NCBI RefSeq assembly: GCF_040365225.1 | Contig: NZ_AP028055.1 | Span: 1,550,001-1,614,000, forward strand | Reading direction: 5' to 3' | DNA length: 64,000 nucleotides | Origin: Bacteroides sedimenti | GTDB taxonomy: Bacteria; Bacteroidota; Bacteroidia; Bacteroidales; Bacteroidaceae | Shown here: positions 16,029 to 25,721 of the stretch, in pieces | Position numbering within the stretch: the stretch's first letter is position 1 | Layout of the letters: every line of letters starts with the position of its first letter | Program-made: the position numbers and the translations under genes | The notes under the pieces: generated by a model | Database searches by the model: none | What the model saw: the letters and a program-made list of their open reading frames with translations, nothing else | Told to the model about the DNA's origin: nothing

Positions 16029-17411
16029 ATGAACTATAGAATCCTTACCTTTTTCCTACTGATTTTATCATTAACCGCCTGCAAAAAAGAGCATAAATCT
16101 AAGCAAAAAGCAGAAGTTAATGATCTTCAAATGATAAAAAAGAGAGGGGAATTGGTAGTTTTAACTCTTTATAGCTCAACCTCCTACTTTATCTATCGTG
16201 GTCAGGAAATGGGGTTTCAGTACGAAGTAAGCCAGCAGTTCGCCAAATCACTGGGACTCAAAATTAAAGTTAAGGTGGCCAAGAATATTCCTGAGCTGGT
16301 GAAGAAACTAAAAAATGGTGAAGGGGATATGATTGCCTACAGCCTACCTTTTACCAAGGCCATGAAAGACAGCCTCACCTACTGCGGACTGGAAGTAATT
16401 ACTCATCAAGTGATTGTACAACGAGATGATAGTAAAATAGAACCTTTGACAGATGTGACTCAACTGTTAGGAAAAGATGTTTATGTTAAACCAGGTAAGT
16501 ATTACGACCGATTGGTGAATCTGGACAAAGAACTGGGTGGAGGTATCAAAATTCATAAAGATGATAATGACAGTATAACGATGGAAGATCTGATTGACCA
16601 GGTCTCAGAAGGGAAGATACACTATACTGTATGCGACAATGACCTGGCCAGATTGAATGCTACCTATTATTCAAATATTGACATATCACTGGCTGTCAGT
16701 TTTGATCAGCGCTCATCTTGGGCAGTAAGAAAGGATTGTCCGTTCCTGGCAAAAGCCGCTAACGAATGGTATAAGAAAAGCATCAATTCTTCTGATTATA
16801 TTGCTAGTACAAAACGTTATTTTGAGACTCGCAAAATAATGGTACACTCTCCTATTCTCTCAATCCAAACCGGAAAAATATCCCGGTATGATAAACTGTT
16901 TAAAAAGTATGCTAAGATGATTGATTGGGACTGGCGGCTCCTTGCTTCGCTAGCCTACAATGAATCGAACTTCGACCCAAGAGCCGTTTCGTGGGCGGGA
17001 GCTAAAGGATTGATGCAACTGATGCCAGCAACAGCAAGAGCTATGGGTATGCCTTCAGGGCACGAAGAAGATCCTGAAGAAAGTGTAAAAGCTGCTGTGA
17101 AATATATTCAATCCATCAATAAAAGTCTGTGCATGATTCCCAATAAAAACGAGCGGCAGAACTTTATCCTTGCAGCCTATAATGCTGGCGTAGGACATAT
17201 TTATGACGCAATGGCGCTGGCTGATAAATATGGTAAAAAAAAGTTTGTCTGGTACAACAATGTAGAGCATTATATCCTGCTAAAAAGCAACGAAGAGTTC
17301 TTTACCGATCCTGTATGTAGAAACGGATATTTTCGTGGTATTGAAACCTATAACTTCGTTCGCGACATTAATTCTCGTTATAAGGTTTACAAGAAGAAAA
17401 TCAAGCATTAA
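16029..17411 (+). CDS. MltF-like membrane-bound lytic transglycosylase
   Basis: A 460-residue predicted lipoprotein (lipobox SLTAC near residue 18). Residues about 35-275 form a solute-binding-protein-like domain (LQMIKKRGELVVLTLYSSTS, MGFQYEVSQQFAKSLGLKIK), and about 290-440 an SLT lysozyme-like domain. The catalytic Glu312 is in LAYNESNFDPRAVSWAGAKG, followed by LMQLMPATARAMG and FILAAYNAGVGH. This is the MltF arrangement: cleavage of peptidoglycan glycan strands with an anhydromuramyl product, here at the inner face of the outer membrane. The ligand of the first domain is unknown in the family, with muropeptides likely. Confidence 0.9.
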   Translation: MNYRILTFFLLILSLTACKKEHKSKQKAEVNDLQMIKKRGELVVLTLYSSTSYFIYRGQEMGFQYEVSQQFAKSLGLKIKVKVAKNIPELVKKLKNGEGDMIAYSLPFTKAMKDSLTYCGLEVITHQVIVQRDDSKIEPLTDVTQLLGKDVYVKPGKYYDRLVNLDKELGGGIKIHKDDNDSITMEDLIDQVSEGKIHYTVCDNDLARLNATYYSNIDISLAVSFDQRSSWAVRKDCPFLAKAANEWYKKSINSSDYIASTKRYFETRKIMVHSPILSIQTGKISRYDKLFKKYAKMIDWDWRLLASLAYNESNFDPRAVSWAGAKGLMQLMPATARAMGMPSGHEEDPEESVKAAVKYIQSINKSLCMIPNKNERQNFILAAYNAGVGHIYDAMALADKYGKKKFVWYNNVEHYILLKSNEEFFTDPVCRNGYFRGIETYNFVRDINSRYKVYKKKIKH

Positions 17412-17763
17412 CCCTCTTTACCGAAAGAAGGATCTGCATATAATCCTCGCATTGCTTTTCGGAACTTTACTATGACTATTCATACAATTTTAAATAAGTA
17501 TTAGTGCATTGCACGACTTCGAATTTCATTTATTGTGCTAATGAGCAAAAGGAACTGTGCAATCATTTTCACCAGAAATAAGCATTACATTTGTTGCTTT
17601 ACATCAAGATTTTAGCAAATTGTTCTGGACAATATCGTTTATCATTGAAATTAACAACCGAAATTTTACTATAAACCTGATAAAGAAAAAGGGATAATCC
17701 GATTGGATTATCCCCTGCTGTTGTTTGTTGTGTGTTGTTAGATAAAGAAACGCTGCCCTGAAA
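17412..17763. other. Intergenic region between convergent genes with a hairpin
   Basis: Apart from the hairpin at 17691-17714 I see nothing coding or repeated in this 350-bp stretch. Confidence 0.6.
17691..17714 (-). terminator. Hairpin terminator of the kinase-like gene
   Basis: GGGATAATCC, loop GATT and GGATTATCCC form a perfect 10-bp stem. On the minus strand it is followed by TTTTTCTTTAT, which fits an intrinsic terminator 50 nt past the stop codon at 17764. Confidence 0.8.
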
Positions 17764-18846
17764 TTACAGGCAGCTTTTGATAAATTCTTCCATTTCCGGG
17801 AACTTCTCTTCGATACTCTGAAGCAGTTTAAATTGTGCTTTTGAGCGAACGAGATTATGTTCCGGATATTGTATTTTATAATATGTATCTCCGTTGATAT
17901 AGTCGGCCAGGAAACGAACCAGCTGCATATATGGGAATAATGCCGCTGCGTATGGAAGATTTTCAATTTCTATGGGAAGAAGGAATGAACGAGCTGACTC
18001 CAAATAACCTTTAGTAAAGGCTTTGAATATCTCCATATTGAAATTCACATTTTCCAGGTTTTTATCATCTTCTGCTCCGGTATTAGCAGCAGAACGGAGG
18101 AAATCTCCATAATCAGAAAAGATGAAGCTAGGCATTACAGTATCAAGATCGATTACGCAAAGAACTTTACCGTCCTTATCGAACATCATGTTGTTTACTT
18201 TGGTATCGCAGTGGCAAACGCGTTTAGGTAGTTTTCCCTCTCTATACCAACGTTCTGCTTTACACATCTCTTCAGCACGTTTTTCAATCTCATCGATTAA
18301 ATATTGAACTTCAGACAAACGACCTGCTGCATTTGCTGCAACAGCATCATGAAGCTGCTTCAACCGAAACTCCATATTATGAAAATCGGGAATTGTTTCG
18401 CCCAGTTTTTCGGGAATATCAGCCAGCATTGCCTGAAAATTACCGAAAGCTACACCTGCAGTATATGAGTTAGGTGCATCAACGGTTTCTTTTGTTATAG
18501 CACTGGCTATGAAGAGAGTTAATCTCCAATAGCTTGTTCCATCGAAATAATAGAGTTTATCGTCTTTTGTTGGAACCAAGGTAATCACCTTGCGGTCCAA
18601 ATCAGTTTCATTCTGTTGTTCCAGCTTCTTACGGATGAAAGTAGTTACAGCAAATATATTATTCTGCAACATTTCGACATCCTGGAAAATAGCGTGGTTT
18701 ATCCGCTGCAAAACATAGTTCTGACAATCATCTCCTGCTGTCCTTACTTCATAAGAATCATTAATAAGGCCAGCCCCCAATGGCAGAATCTGATCGACAA
18801 CTCCACAGGTTTTGAACTGCGCGGCAATTTCATGTAGGTTATTCAT
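17764..18846 (-). CDS. Phosphotransferase (APH/NahK-like sugar kinase family)
   Basis: A 360-residue protein with the aminoglycoside-phosphotransferase/choline-kinase fold. Seen: LGAGLINDSYEV (nucleotide loop), QNYVLQRINHAIF with the ATP-binding lysine position replaced by an RIN context typical of this subgroup, RVCHCDTKVNNMMFD as the catalytic loop (HxDxxxxN), and CVIDLDTVM as the metal-binding Asp. Bacteroides members resemble N-acetylhexosamine kinases (NahK), which phosphorylate amino sugars at C1; whether this one does is not shown by the sequence. It is a single-gene unit with its own promoter (18880-18907) and terminator. Confidence 0.78.
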   Translation of the reverse strand: MNNLHEIAAQFKTCGVVDQILPLGAGLINDSYEVRTAGDDCQNYVLQRINHAIFQDVEMLQNNIFAVTTFIRKKLEQQNETDLDRKVITLVPTKDDKLYYFDGTSYWRLTLFIASAITKETVDAPNSYTAGVAFGNFQAMLADIPEKLGETIPDFHNMEFRLKQLHDAVAANAAGRLSEVQYLIDEIEKRAEEMCKAERWYREGKLPKRVCHCDTKVNNMMFDKDGKVLCVIDLDTVMPSFIFSDYGDFLRSAANTGAEDDKNLENVNFNMEIFKAFTKGYLESARSFLLPIEIENLPYAAALFPYMQLVRFLADYINGDTYYKIQYPEHNLVRSKAQFKLLQSIEEKFPEMEEFIKSCL

Positions 18847-18879
18847 GGTACTATTTTATTGAATATTGTAATATTACCG

Positions 18880-18907
18880 CAAATATATTAATTTTATTTA
18901 TTAACAA
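18880..18907 (-). promoter_or_regulatory. Promoter of the kinase-like gene
   Basis: Minus strand TTG (18907-18905), 17 bp, TATATTTG (18887-18880), 34 nt before the ATG at 18846. Confidence 0.6.
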
Positions 18908-19088
18908 GAATAGTTTTAGATAATATTCTAAATATTTTTAGAAAATATTTAGTCGCCATTCATTTTTATATTAAAATTAAAGACCTAACAGACCTATTAT
19001 CAACAGAAAACTAAATAAAACGCATCAGGGTCTATTGAAAATCATCGCGTTTAATTATGAGAAGTCATAAAATTCAGAGCACGCACAA

Positions 19089-19550
19089 TTAGAAAAGAGT
19101 CACTCCTTCCAGACGTAACAATCTGGTCTTTATATCAAGTCCACCAGCATAACCTCCCAACTTATTATCAGCAGCAATGACCCGATGACATGGAATTATA
19201 ATTGCAATCGGATTTCGTCCGTTTGCACTTCCTACTGCCCTACAAGCTTTTGGGTTTCCAACTCTTTCAGCTAGTTGCCTATAACTGATAGTCTGACCAT
19301 AGCTTATGGTCTGTAAAGCCTTCCATACCGATTGTTGGAAAGAAGTTCCCTGTACTGCTAATGGAAGCGTAAAGTCGTGTCGACATCCGGCAAAGTATTC
19401 GTCAAGTTGACGAATACAGTCTCGTAATACTTCAGGTATCACTTTGGAAGCTATCCCGGCAGCCTCTGCAAACTGCAGTTGGGTGATATGTGACTCTGTC
19501 GATCGTATTTCAAGGACACCAACCGGAGATGTATAATAAAAGGTATACAT
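19089..19550 (-). CDS. ogt: Methylated-DNA--protein-cysteine methyltransferase
   Basis: A 153-residue suicide DNA-repair protein that takes the alkyl group from O6-methylguanine onto its own cysteine. The acceptor is Cys121 in IIIPCHRVIAADNKLGGYAG, and SFQQSVWKALQTISYGQTIS with YRQLAERVGNPKACRAVGSA is the DNA-binding helix-turn-helix and arginine finger. There is no Ada-type N-terminal domain. It is the last gene in the metH run, 20 nt after metH. Confidence 0.95.
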   Translation of the reverse strand: MYTFYYTSPVGVLEIRSTESHITQLQFAEAAGIASKVIPEVLRDCIRQLDEYFAGCRHDFTLPLAVQGTSFQQSVWKALQTISYGQTISYRQLAERVGNPKACRAVGSANGRNPIAIIIPCHRVIAADNKLGGYAGGLDIKTRLLRLEGVTLF

Positions 19551-19570
19551 ATTATTCTGAACTTTTTTGT

Positions 19571-22318
19571 TTAAAACAAATTAAGCTTATTTTTCTGAGC
19601 CTCCTCAATAGATACTGTTTCTACTTCTTTTTTAAGAAGATTGTTTTGACGAAGAGTTTCATATTCCTTCGAAAGTTCCTCAGCAAGAACTTTCCGTGCT
19701 TCAGTATTTATTAACCGTGCAGCAATCGATGCATTCTGTGCGGCATCTTTCATATGAGCAACAATTCCACGGTATACCGGTGCAATTTTCAAAGCTGTAT
19801 GCAATTTAGAGGTTGTTGCACCACCAATCATCAGAGGAATATCCACCCCTGCCTTCTGAAGTTCAGAAGCTACATGCACCATTTCTTCCAAAGAAGGTGT
19901 AATCAAACCGCTCAATCCGATAAAATCAACTTTCTCCTCAATTGCGCGCTGCACGATTACTTCAGCAGGAACCATCACACCTAAATCGATAACTTCATAA
20001 TTATTGCAGGCCATAACTACCGAAACAATGTTTTTCCCAATATCATGAACGTCTCCCTTAACCGTAGCAATAAGCATCTTTCCAGCAGAAGAGGAACCCT
20101 CCTTTTTCTCTGCCTCGATAAGAGGCTGAAGAATTGCCACAGCCTTCTTCATTGTACGAGCAGTTTTTACCACCTGCGGAAGAAACATCTTACCATCTCC
20201 AAAAAGTTCACCTACTGTATTCATTCCAGCCATTAACGGACCTTCAATAATATCTACCGCTTTCTTATAAAGAGGAATAATCTCGGCCAAGTCCTCTTCA
20301 AGATAGTCTCCAATGCCCTTTATTAAAGCATATTTCAAACGTTCGTTGACGTTTTCATCTCTCCAAGCATCATGTTTTACCTCCGACTGACCAGCATCTT
20401 TAGCAGTATTTTTAAGATTTTCAGCAGTTTCTATTAATATTTCAGCAGCATCTGGACGACGATTAAGCACTACATCCTCAATCTTCACAAGTAAATCCGG
20501 TTCAATATCGGTATACATAACAGCTGTAGCCGGATTCACAATCCCCATATCAAGTCCTGCCTGAATGGCATGATAGAGAAATACCGTATGCATAGCCTCG
20601 CGAATATAATTATTACCCCTGAAAGAGAATGAAAGATTACTGATTCCACCACTGATATGTGCGCCGGGAAGATTCTTCTTAATCCAGGCAGTAGCATTAA
20701 TGAAGTCGACCGCATAATTGTTGTGCTCCTCCATTCCCGTTGCAATAGCCAACACGTTGGGGTCGAAGATGATATCATTCGGATTAAACTGAGCTTTATC
20801 CACCAGCAAACGATAGGCACGCTCGCATACCTCAATCTTCCGGTCACAGGTATCAGCCTGTCCTTTTTCGTCGAACGCCATCACCACAACTGCGGCTCCA
20901 TATTTTCTAATTGTACGGGCACGCTCCAGGAACACTTCCTCACCCTCTTTCAATGAGATGGAATTTACAATTGATTTACCCTGCAGGCATTTCAATCCGG
21001 CAACAATCACCTCCCATTTTGAGGAGTCAATCATCACCGGTACACGAGCTATTTCTGGCTCTGAAGCAATCAGGTTCAGGAAAGTAGTCATTTCCACCTG
21101 GGCATCAAGCAAACCTTCGTCCATATTCACGTCAACAACCAAAGCCCCATCTTCCACCTGAGCACGAGCAATGGAAAGAGCCTCATCGTATTTCTTTTCA
21201 TTTATCAGACGAAGAAACTTTCGGGAACCTGCCACATTGCAACGTTCACCTACATTCACAAAATTGATTTCTGGTTTTACTTCAAGCAATTCCAGTCCGG
21301 AAAGCCACATACAATGGGGAGCCAGAACAGGTTTATGAGGAACCTTGCCTTCAATCAGAGCACTGTACTGCGCAATATATTCATTGGTGGTGCCACAGCA
21401 GCCACCTATTATATTTACCAATCCTTCTTCAATATACTCTTTAACCTGCTCTGCCATCTGCTCAGGAGTCTGATCATACTTACCCAAACTGTTTGGAAGA
21501 CCAGCATTAGGGTATGCACTAATATAATAAGGTGCACGAGCGGCCAGACCTTCAAGATAAGGTTTCAGCTGTTTGGCCCCAAATGAACAGTTTAACCCTA
21601 CTGAGAATATAGGAGCATGTTGTACAGAGGCCAAGAAAGCATCCAGAGTCTGTCCTGAAAGAGTGCGTCCGCTTGTATCGGCAACAGTAACCGAAAGCAT
21701 GATTGGCAACTTCACTCCTTTTGTCTCCATTGCACTCTCTGCGGCATAGATAGCTGCTTTTGCATTAAGCGTATCAAAAATTGTTTCAATCAGGATAGCA
21801 TCTACTCCCCCATCAATCAAAGCCTCAATCTGTTGCTGATAAGAAACTGCCAGTTCATCATACGTCAATGCACGAAAAGCCGGATTATTCACGTCGGGCG
21901 ACATCGAACATGTTTTATTAGTTGGTCCTATAGAACCAGCCACAAATCTGGGTTTATCCGGATTCAAACGAGTATATTCATCAGCCACCTCACGAGCGAT
22001 AGCAGCGGCAGCCAGATTTATTTCTCGTACATATTCCTGTACATGATAATCAGCCATAGAAACCGTAGTAGAGCTGAAAGTATTTGTTTCAATAATATCT
22101 GCACCAGCCTCCAGATATTTTCGGTGAATATCTCGAACTACATCAGGACGAGTTAGACAAAGCAAATCATTATTCCCTTTCATCTGTCCGGGAATATGAA
22201 CAAAACGTTCACCACGAAAATCTTCTTCTCGCAGATTATACTGTTGGATCATTGTGCCCATAGCTCCATCCAAAATCAGGATGCGCTCGGAAACTAACTG
22301 TTGAATGGTTGGTTTCAT
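19571..22318 (-). CDS. metH: Cobalamin-dependent methionine synthase lacking the reactivation domain
   Basis: A 915-residue MetH that transfers the methyl group from methyltetrahydrofolate through cobalamin to homocysteine. In order: homocysteine domain (1 to about 325) with zinc cysteines in LNCSFGAKQ and IIGGCCGTTNEY; pterin-binding domain (about 345-610) opening INFVNVGERCNVAGSRKF; cobalamin cap and Rossmann domain (about 640-890) with the B12 ligand His758 in DVHDIGKNIV, and IGLSGLITPS. The protein ends soon after, at KNKLNLF. The enteric enzyme has about 1,230 residues and adds an AdoMet-dependent reactivation domain, absent here. No cobalamin riboswitch is seen in the 24 nt before it, as it lies inside an operon. 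Confidence 0.95.
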   Translation of the reverse strand: MKPTIQQLVSERILILDGAMGTMIQQYNLREEDFRGERFVHIPGQMKGNNDLLCLTRPDVVRDIHRKYLEAGADIIETNTFSSTTVSMADYHVQEYVREINLAAAAIAREVADEYTRLNPDKPRFVAGSIGPTNKTCSMSPDVNNPAFRALTYDELAVSYQQQIEALIDGGVDAILIETIFDTLNAKAAIYAAESAMETKGVKLPIMLSVTVADTSGRTLSGQTLDAFLASVQHAPIFSVGLNCSFGAKQLKPYLEGLAARAPYYISAYPNAGLPNSLGKYDQTPEQMAEQVKEYIEEGLVNIIGGCCGTTNEYIAQYSALIEGKVPHKPVLAPHCMWLSGLELLEVKPEINFVNVGERCNVAGSRKFLRLINEKKYDEALSIARAQVEDGALVVDVNMDEGLLDAQVEMTTFLNLIASEPEIARVPVMIDSSKWEVIVAGLKCLQGKSIVNSISLKEGEEVFLERARTIRKYGAAVVVMAFDEKGQADTCDRKIEVCERAYRLLVDKAQFNPNDIIFDPNVLAIATGMEEHNNYAVDFINATAWIKKNLPGAHISGGISNLSFSFRGNNYIREAMHTVFLYHAIQAGLDMGIVNPATAVMYTDIEPDLLVKIEDVVLNRRPDAAEILIETAENLKNTAKDAGQSEVKHDAWRDENVNERLKYALIKGIGDYLEEDLAEIIPLYKKAVDIIEGPLMAGMNTVGELFGDGKMFLPQVVKTARTMKKAVAILQPLIEAEKKEGSSSAGKMLIATVKGDVHDIGKNIVSVVMACNNYEVIDLGVMVPAEVIVQRAIEEKVDFIGLSGLITPSLEEMVHVASELQKAGVDIPLMIGGATTSKLHTALKIAPVYRGIVAHMKDAAQNASIAARLINTEARKVLAEELSKEYETLRQNNLLKKEVETVSIEEAQKNKLNLF

Positions 22319-22342
22319 TTATATATTATTTATATTTTTATA

Positions 22343-23281
22343 TTACACAGTGCATTTCTTCACCAGAGGAAGATCTAGCAGACGTAAGCACCATACTACC
22401 AAAAAGGCAAACCCCATACGTGTAAAAAGAATCCACCCCATACTAATACCTAAAGCACCATACAAAAGAGTATCTTCAAGCATTGAATGAGAGATAGCTA
22501 GGTGGTGATTCAGCACATTTGCATCTTTCTGGCTGATGATTCCGCTTTCCGTCTGTTCAACCATGATAGCCCCACCATATGCCAGACCAACAACATTTCC
22601 TACTATCCATAAAAAGGAGGTACGGCCAGACATTCCAAAGAAACGCATAAATGGATTTAATGGACGAGATATTACCTCAAAAAGATTATACTCTTCTAGT
22701 AATTTCTGAAGTATCATTAGTGCAGAGACAATAAATACTATAGTGATAATCAGTGTTACGGAAGTATTAAACCAAGCATTCAGAACTTGCATTGCAGATG
22801 TAAAAACTTCAGGTTGAGTAACCACCTCAAAATGCTCATTAGAAAGTGGCATAATCAAGTTCAGCGCAAATGCCACAATAAGGGCCATTCCAATGCGCAA
22901 GGTACACATCCACCAGAAAGAAGAACCCGTCTTTTTCTGAACGGCACTTTCAACAAGCAGGTTATGCGCAAGCAAACACATGATAGAAAGGATGGTCGCT
23001 TCTCTTAAAGTGATAGTAAGCGAAGTCATCACAGCAATCGATGCATACAACGGCAAGAAAATACTGGTTAAAAAAACAATTGCCGTTTCTCCCGGTAATC
23101 CGATGAAGTGAAAAAGCGGATTCATATACTCAGCCAGATAGCTTAATACGCCTGAATATTGCAAAAAACGCACAATCAATGAAACCGGAAGTATAATTTT
23201 CAACAACCAGAGACTGGTTTTTCCCGCTTTGGGTAGTGCGGACTTAACACATTTCAAGAGTCGTGCAGGAAAGTCTTTCAT
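22343..23281 (-). CDS. Nucleoside-recognition (Gate) domain membrane protein
   Basis: A 312-residue integral membrane protein with about eight hydrophobic segments arranged as two Gate-type halves, as in the spore-maturation A/B and nucleoside-recognition family. Seen: FIGLPGETAIVFLTSIFLPL, LIMPLSNEHFEVV, FFGMSGRTSFLWIVGNVVGL and AYGGAIMVEQTESG. In Bacteroides these are single polypeptides of about this size. The transported molecule is not known. It starts 2 nt after the smpB stop and is followed 24 nt later by metH, so it belongs to that transcript. Confidence 0.8.
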   Translation of the reverse strand: MKDFPARLLKCVKSALPKAGKTSLWLLKIILPVSLIVRFLQYSGVLSYLAEYMNPLFHFIGLPGETAIVFLTSIFLPLYASIAVMTSLTITLREATILSIMCLLAHNLLVESAVQKKTGSSFWWMCTLRIGMALIVAFALNLIMPLSNEHFEVVTQPEVFTSAMQVLNAWFNTSVTLIITIVFIVSALMILQKLLEEYNLFEVISRPLNPFMRFFGMSGRTSFLWIVGNVVGLAYGGAIMVEQTESGIISQKDANVLNHHLAISHSMLEDTLLYGALGISMGWILFTRMGFAFLVVWCLRLLDLPLVKKCTV

Positions 23282-23283
23282 CC

Positions 23284-23736
23284 TTATTTCTTAAACATTC
23301 TATCCATTTCACGTTTGTCATCTTTTTCTCTCAATGACTGACGTTTATCATATTGTTTCTTACCCTTTGCCAAGGCTATCACAACTTTTGCCAACCCTTT
23401 TTCATTGATAAACATACGAATCGGAACAATGGTAAATCCAGTCTCTTTAGTGGCTCTCTCAAGTTTTCGCAACTCCTTTTTACTAAGCAATAATTTACGA
23501 TCACGACGAGCCACATGGTTATTGTAGGATCCATAAAAATACTCTGCAATATGCATATTTTTCACCCATAGTTCCTGACGTGAGAAAAAGCAAAAAGTAT
23601 CTACCAGACTAGCTTTTCCCAAACGGATTGATTTAATTTCAGTACCCGTAAGGACAATACCGGCTGTAAAAGTCTCCACCAACTCATAATCGAAAGTGGC
23701 ACGTTTATTTTTTATATTAACAGGAGCTTGTTTCAT
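23284..23736 (-). CDS. smpB: SsrA-binding protein SmpB
   Basis: A 150-residue protein, the usual length, that binds tmRNA and brings it to stalled ribosomes for trans-translation. Seen: INIKNKRATFDYELVETFTA, GIVLTGTEIKSIRLGKASL, DTFCFFSRQELWVKNMHIAE, RDRKLLLSKKELRKLERA and the basic tail KGKKQYDKRQSLREKDDKRE. tmRNA itself is not in the window. It lies between the Yip1-like and nucleoside-recognition genes with 2-4 nt spacing. Confidence 0.96.
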   Translation of the reverse strand: MKQAPVNIKNKRATFDYELVETFTAGIVLTGTEIKSIRLGKASLVDTFCFFSRQELWVKNMHIAEYFYGSYNNHVARRDRKLLLSKKELRKLERATKETGFTIVPIRMFINEKGLAKVVIALAKGKKQYDKRQSLREKDDKREMDRMFKK

Positions 23737-23739
23737 TCG

Positions 23740-24327
23740 TTAGTTCAAAAGGAATGTCAGTTTATTAAAGATCCGTTCAATGACAAACGGACATAATATT
23801 ATCACTATGGAAGTAAAAACAGAGAACCAGGTTCTTTTGTTTTCATTTACGCCCAACAATACTCTAGCTCCTTCCCAGATTATATAAATAATGTAGAACT
23901 GAAATATTATACTGAGTATATAGAAGGCAGGAACTAGTTCAACGATAATTTTTAGAACAAAAGGCACAACCATTGCATACCCTACTAATTGTTCAGCATG
24001 ATGGATATCGCAATCTAAACGAAACATGCCACGCATCATTTTACAGATTGTTTTAGCCGCCAGGAAAAAACCTGCAAAGAATGCCACAAACACAGCACAG
24101 CAACGAGTCATGGCTAACTGAAATAACTGGTTTGTGGTGAGATCCTCACTGCCGATGTTATATATAAACACACTTGCAAAAACAGCCATACCGCATAAAC
24201 CAATCATAGGATAGACAAAAGCAGCCATGCCCTTTCGCCTATCCTCTTCTAAACTAATTTCCTCCCATGCCTTGGCAGGAGAGGAAATTAATATTTTTAC
24301 TTGTTTAAATAAATTCTTGTAATTCAA
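23740..24327 (-). CDS. Yip1-like multi-spanning membrane protein
   Basis: A 195-residue protein with an N-terminal soluble part (FKQVKILISSPAKAWEEISL) typical of bacterial Yip1-domain proteins and about five hydrophobic segments. No catalytic motif is seen and the function of the family in bacteria is unknown. It begins 1 nt after the NigD-like gene and is followed 3 nt later by smpB. Confidence 0.7.
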   Translation of the reverse strand: MNYKNLFKQVKILISSPAKAWEEISLEEDRRKGMAAFVYPMIGLCGMAVFASVFIYNIGSEDLTTNQLFQLAMTRCCAVFVAFFAGFFLAAKTICKMMRGMFRLDCDIHHAEQLVGYAMVVPFVLKIIVELVPAFYILSIIFQFYIIYIIWEGARVLLGVNENKRTWFSVFTSIVIILCPFVIERIFNKLTFLLN

Positions 24328-24328
24328 A

Positions 24329-25138
24329 TCAGTTTAGATCATATTTCACAGAGTAGGTTTTCTTGTAAGTATCATCTGCCCCTCCGTTTTCCGTTGTATT
24401 AATATTGATAATGAGTTTGCTTTTATTTGTATTTATATTATTCAGCACATTTTTAATATTAAAAGACATAAAATAAAGTGATGGATAGCTGGATCCCAGC
24501 ACATTTGAAGGAGTTCCCATACCAGTATCTCCGTTCTTATTATGACTTAAATAAAGATTCAAAGTATCAGGATCCGCAGAACTTTCACTTCTTCCGATTT
24601 CCTGATTTTCATAATGGAATAAAGTAAAGTAATGACGTACTTTATTTATATTATACATGGGAGCAATTGTCAGATAACCATTATTAACTAAAGCATAATC
24701 CGTTTGAGTAAATCCGCTCAATTGGATAATAGGATCTGATTTGATGGAATCATTTTCAGCCCCTTTGGTAACTTGAGCTACCGGATGATCAATGCTAACA
24801 ATAAAATTCAGACTGATATGGTATATCTGCTTATCTGGGTCCAAAGAAGACTGACTGTTTAGTTCTTCAGGATTAGTGAATTTATATTGTATAAAAGCTC
24901 TGTCTATTCCGTCTAAGGTAACTCCATTTGCATTCAATATAGCAATAGATTCTTCCGAAGGAATCAGTGTCTCTCCATTATCAGCAAGCAATGTATAACC
25001 TCCCAGATAACCTTGTACGACTCTTGCAAATCCAGAATTATTTACAGAATTATTATTGTCATCGTTTTTAATACATGATGATAAAAAAGGCATTAAAGCC
25101 AAGACAAAACATAAAACAATAAATTTAATTTTCTTCAT
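24329..25138 (-). CDS. NigD-like lipoprotein
   Basis: A 269-residue lipoprotein: signal ending FLSSC (Cys22), then KNDDNNNSVNN as a flexible tether and ARVVQGYLGGYTLLADNGETL, the opening of the NigD-like N-terminal OB-fold domain, followed by a second beta domain. NigD was first noted in a nim/bacteriocin-immunity context, but the role of the broad family is unknown. It is the first gene of the run that continues through Yip1-like, smpB, nucleoside-recognition, metH and ogt. I could not find a clear TAnnTTTG box upstream. Confidence 0.78.
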   Translation of the reverse strand: MKKIKFIVLCFVLALMPFLSSCIKNDDNNNSVNNSGFARVVQGYLGGYTLLADNGETLIPSEESIAILNANGVTLDGIDRAFIQYKFTNPEELNSQSSLDPDKQIYHISLNFIVSIDHPVAQVTKGAENDSIKSDPIIQLSGFTQTDYALVNNGYLTIAPMYNINKVRHYFTLFHYENQEIGRSESSADPDTLNLYLSHNKNGDTGMGTPSNVLGSSYPSLYFMSFNIKNVLNNINTNKSKLIININTTENGGADDTYKKTYSVKYDLN

Positions 25139-25214
25139 TTTCGTGTTTTTTTAGTTTGAATTTCATTTGACTGTAATCTGAAAACGACACATTTTCATTA
25201 ATACTGCATCCCAA

Positions 25215-25721
25215 TTATTTTATTATTGCGAATTCTTCCAAATGATCATCAACAAATTCTGCGATTGTAGCTGTAACCTCCTCCTCAGCATCCAGAAATT
25301 CCTCTTCCAGATCATCAAAAGCTTCATATAGTTCGTACATGGCCATAAATTCCTCTTCCGTCCTCTCTTTTTCCAGATCTTCTTTGTTGGCATCATAAAT
25401 TTTCTTTGCCTTATAGATCAGTTTAGAGAATCCCTCGACACCGAACATTCTCATGGATTTTGCAAACGGATTATCAAAGATGTATCCACCGTACCCATTC
25501 TGAATCAGCTGCACAAAGCCTCCTTCCATCACCTCTTCACGAAAGAAATGATAAGCCAGCAAGGAGTGCTGATATCCATTAAGCAGTTCCATCGTTTCCG
25601 CATTCAGTTTACCTCCTATCACCTCCAAATATTTTTTGGTAAAGACACTGATAAACTCATCCATGCCAAGTGAAGCTGCCTCTTTCAGGACATCATCCGA
25701 AACTTCGATTGTTGTAGCCAT
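25215..25721 (-). CDS. DMP19 (DUF4375) family protein
   Basis: A 168-residue acidic protein without signal peptide. The central GYQHSLLAYHFFREEVMEGG and FVQLIQNGYGGYIFDNPFAK match the DMP19/DUF4375 domain, whose founding member is a Neisseria DNA-mimic protein. The C-terminus is very acidic (AFDDLEEEFLDAEEEVTATI), consistent with a DNA- or nucleic-acid-mimic surface, though for this protein that is only inference. A promoter box TATCTTTG lies at 25752-25745 with TTG 21 bp upstream. It is a single-gene unit. Confidence 0.75.
   Translation of the reverse strand: MATTIEVSDDVLKEAASLGMDEFISVFTKKYLEVIGGKLNAETMELLNGYQHSLLAYHFFREEVMEGGFVQLIQNGYGGYIFDNPFAKSMRMFGVEGFSKLIYKAKKIYDANKEDLEKERTEEEFMAMYELYEAFDDLEEEFLDAEEEVTATIAEFVDDHLEEFAIIK

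Noticed and set aside
19551..22342. Cobalamin riboswitch upstream of metH
   Set aside because: Only 24 nt separate metH from the preceding gene and no B12-box-like conserved sequence is seen.
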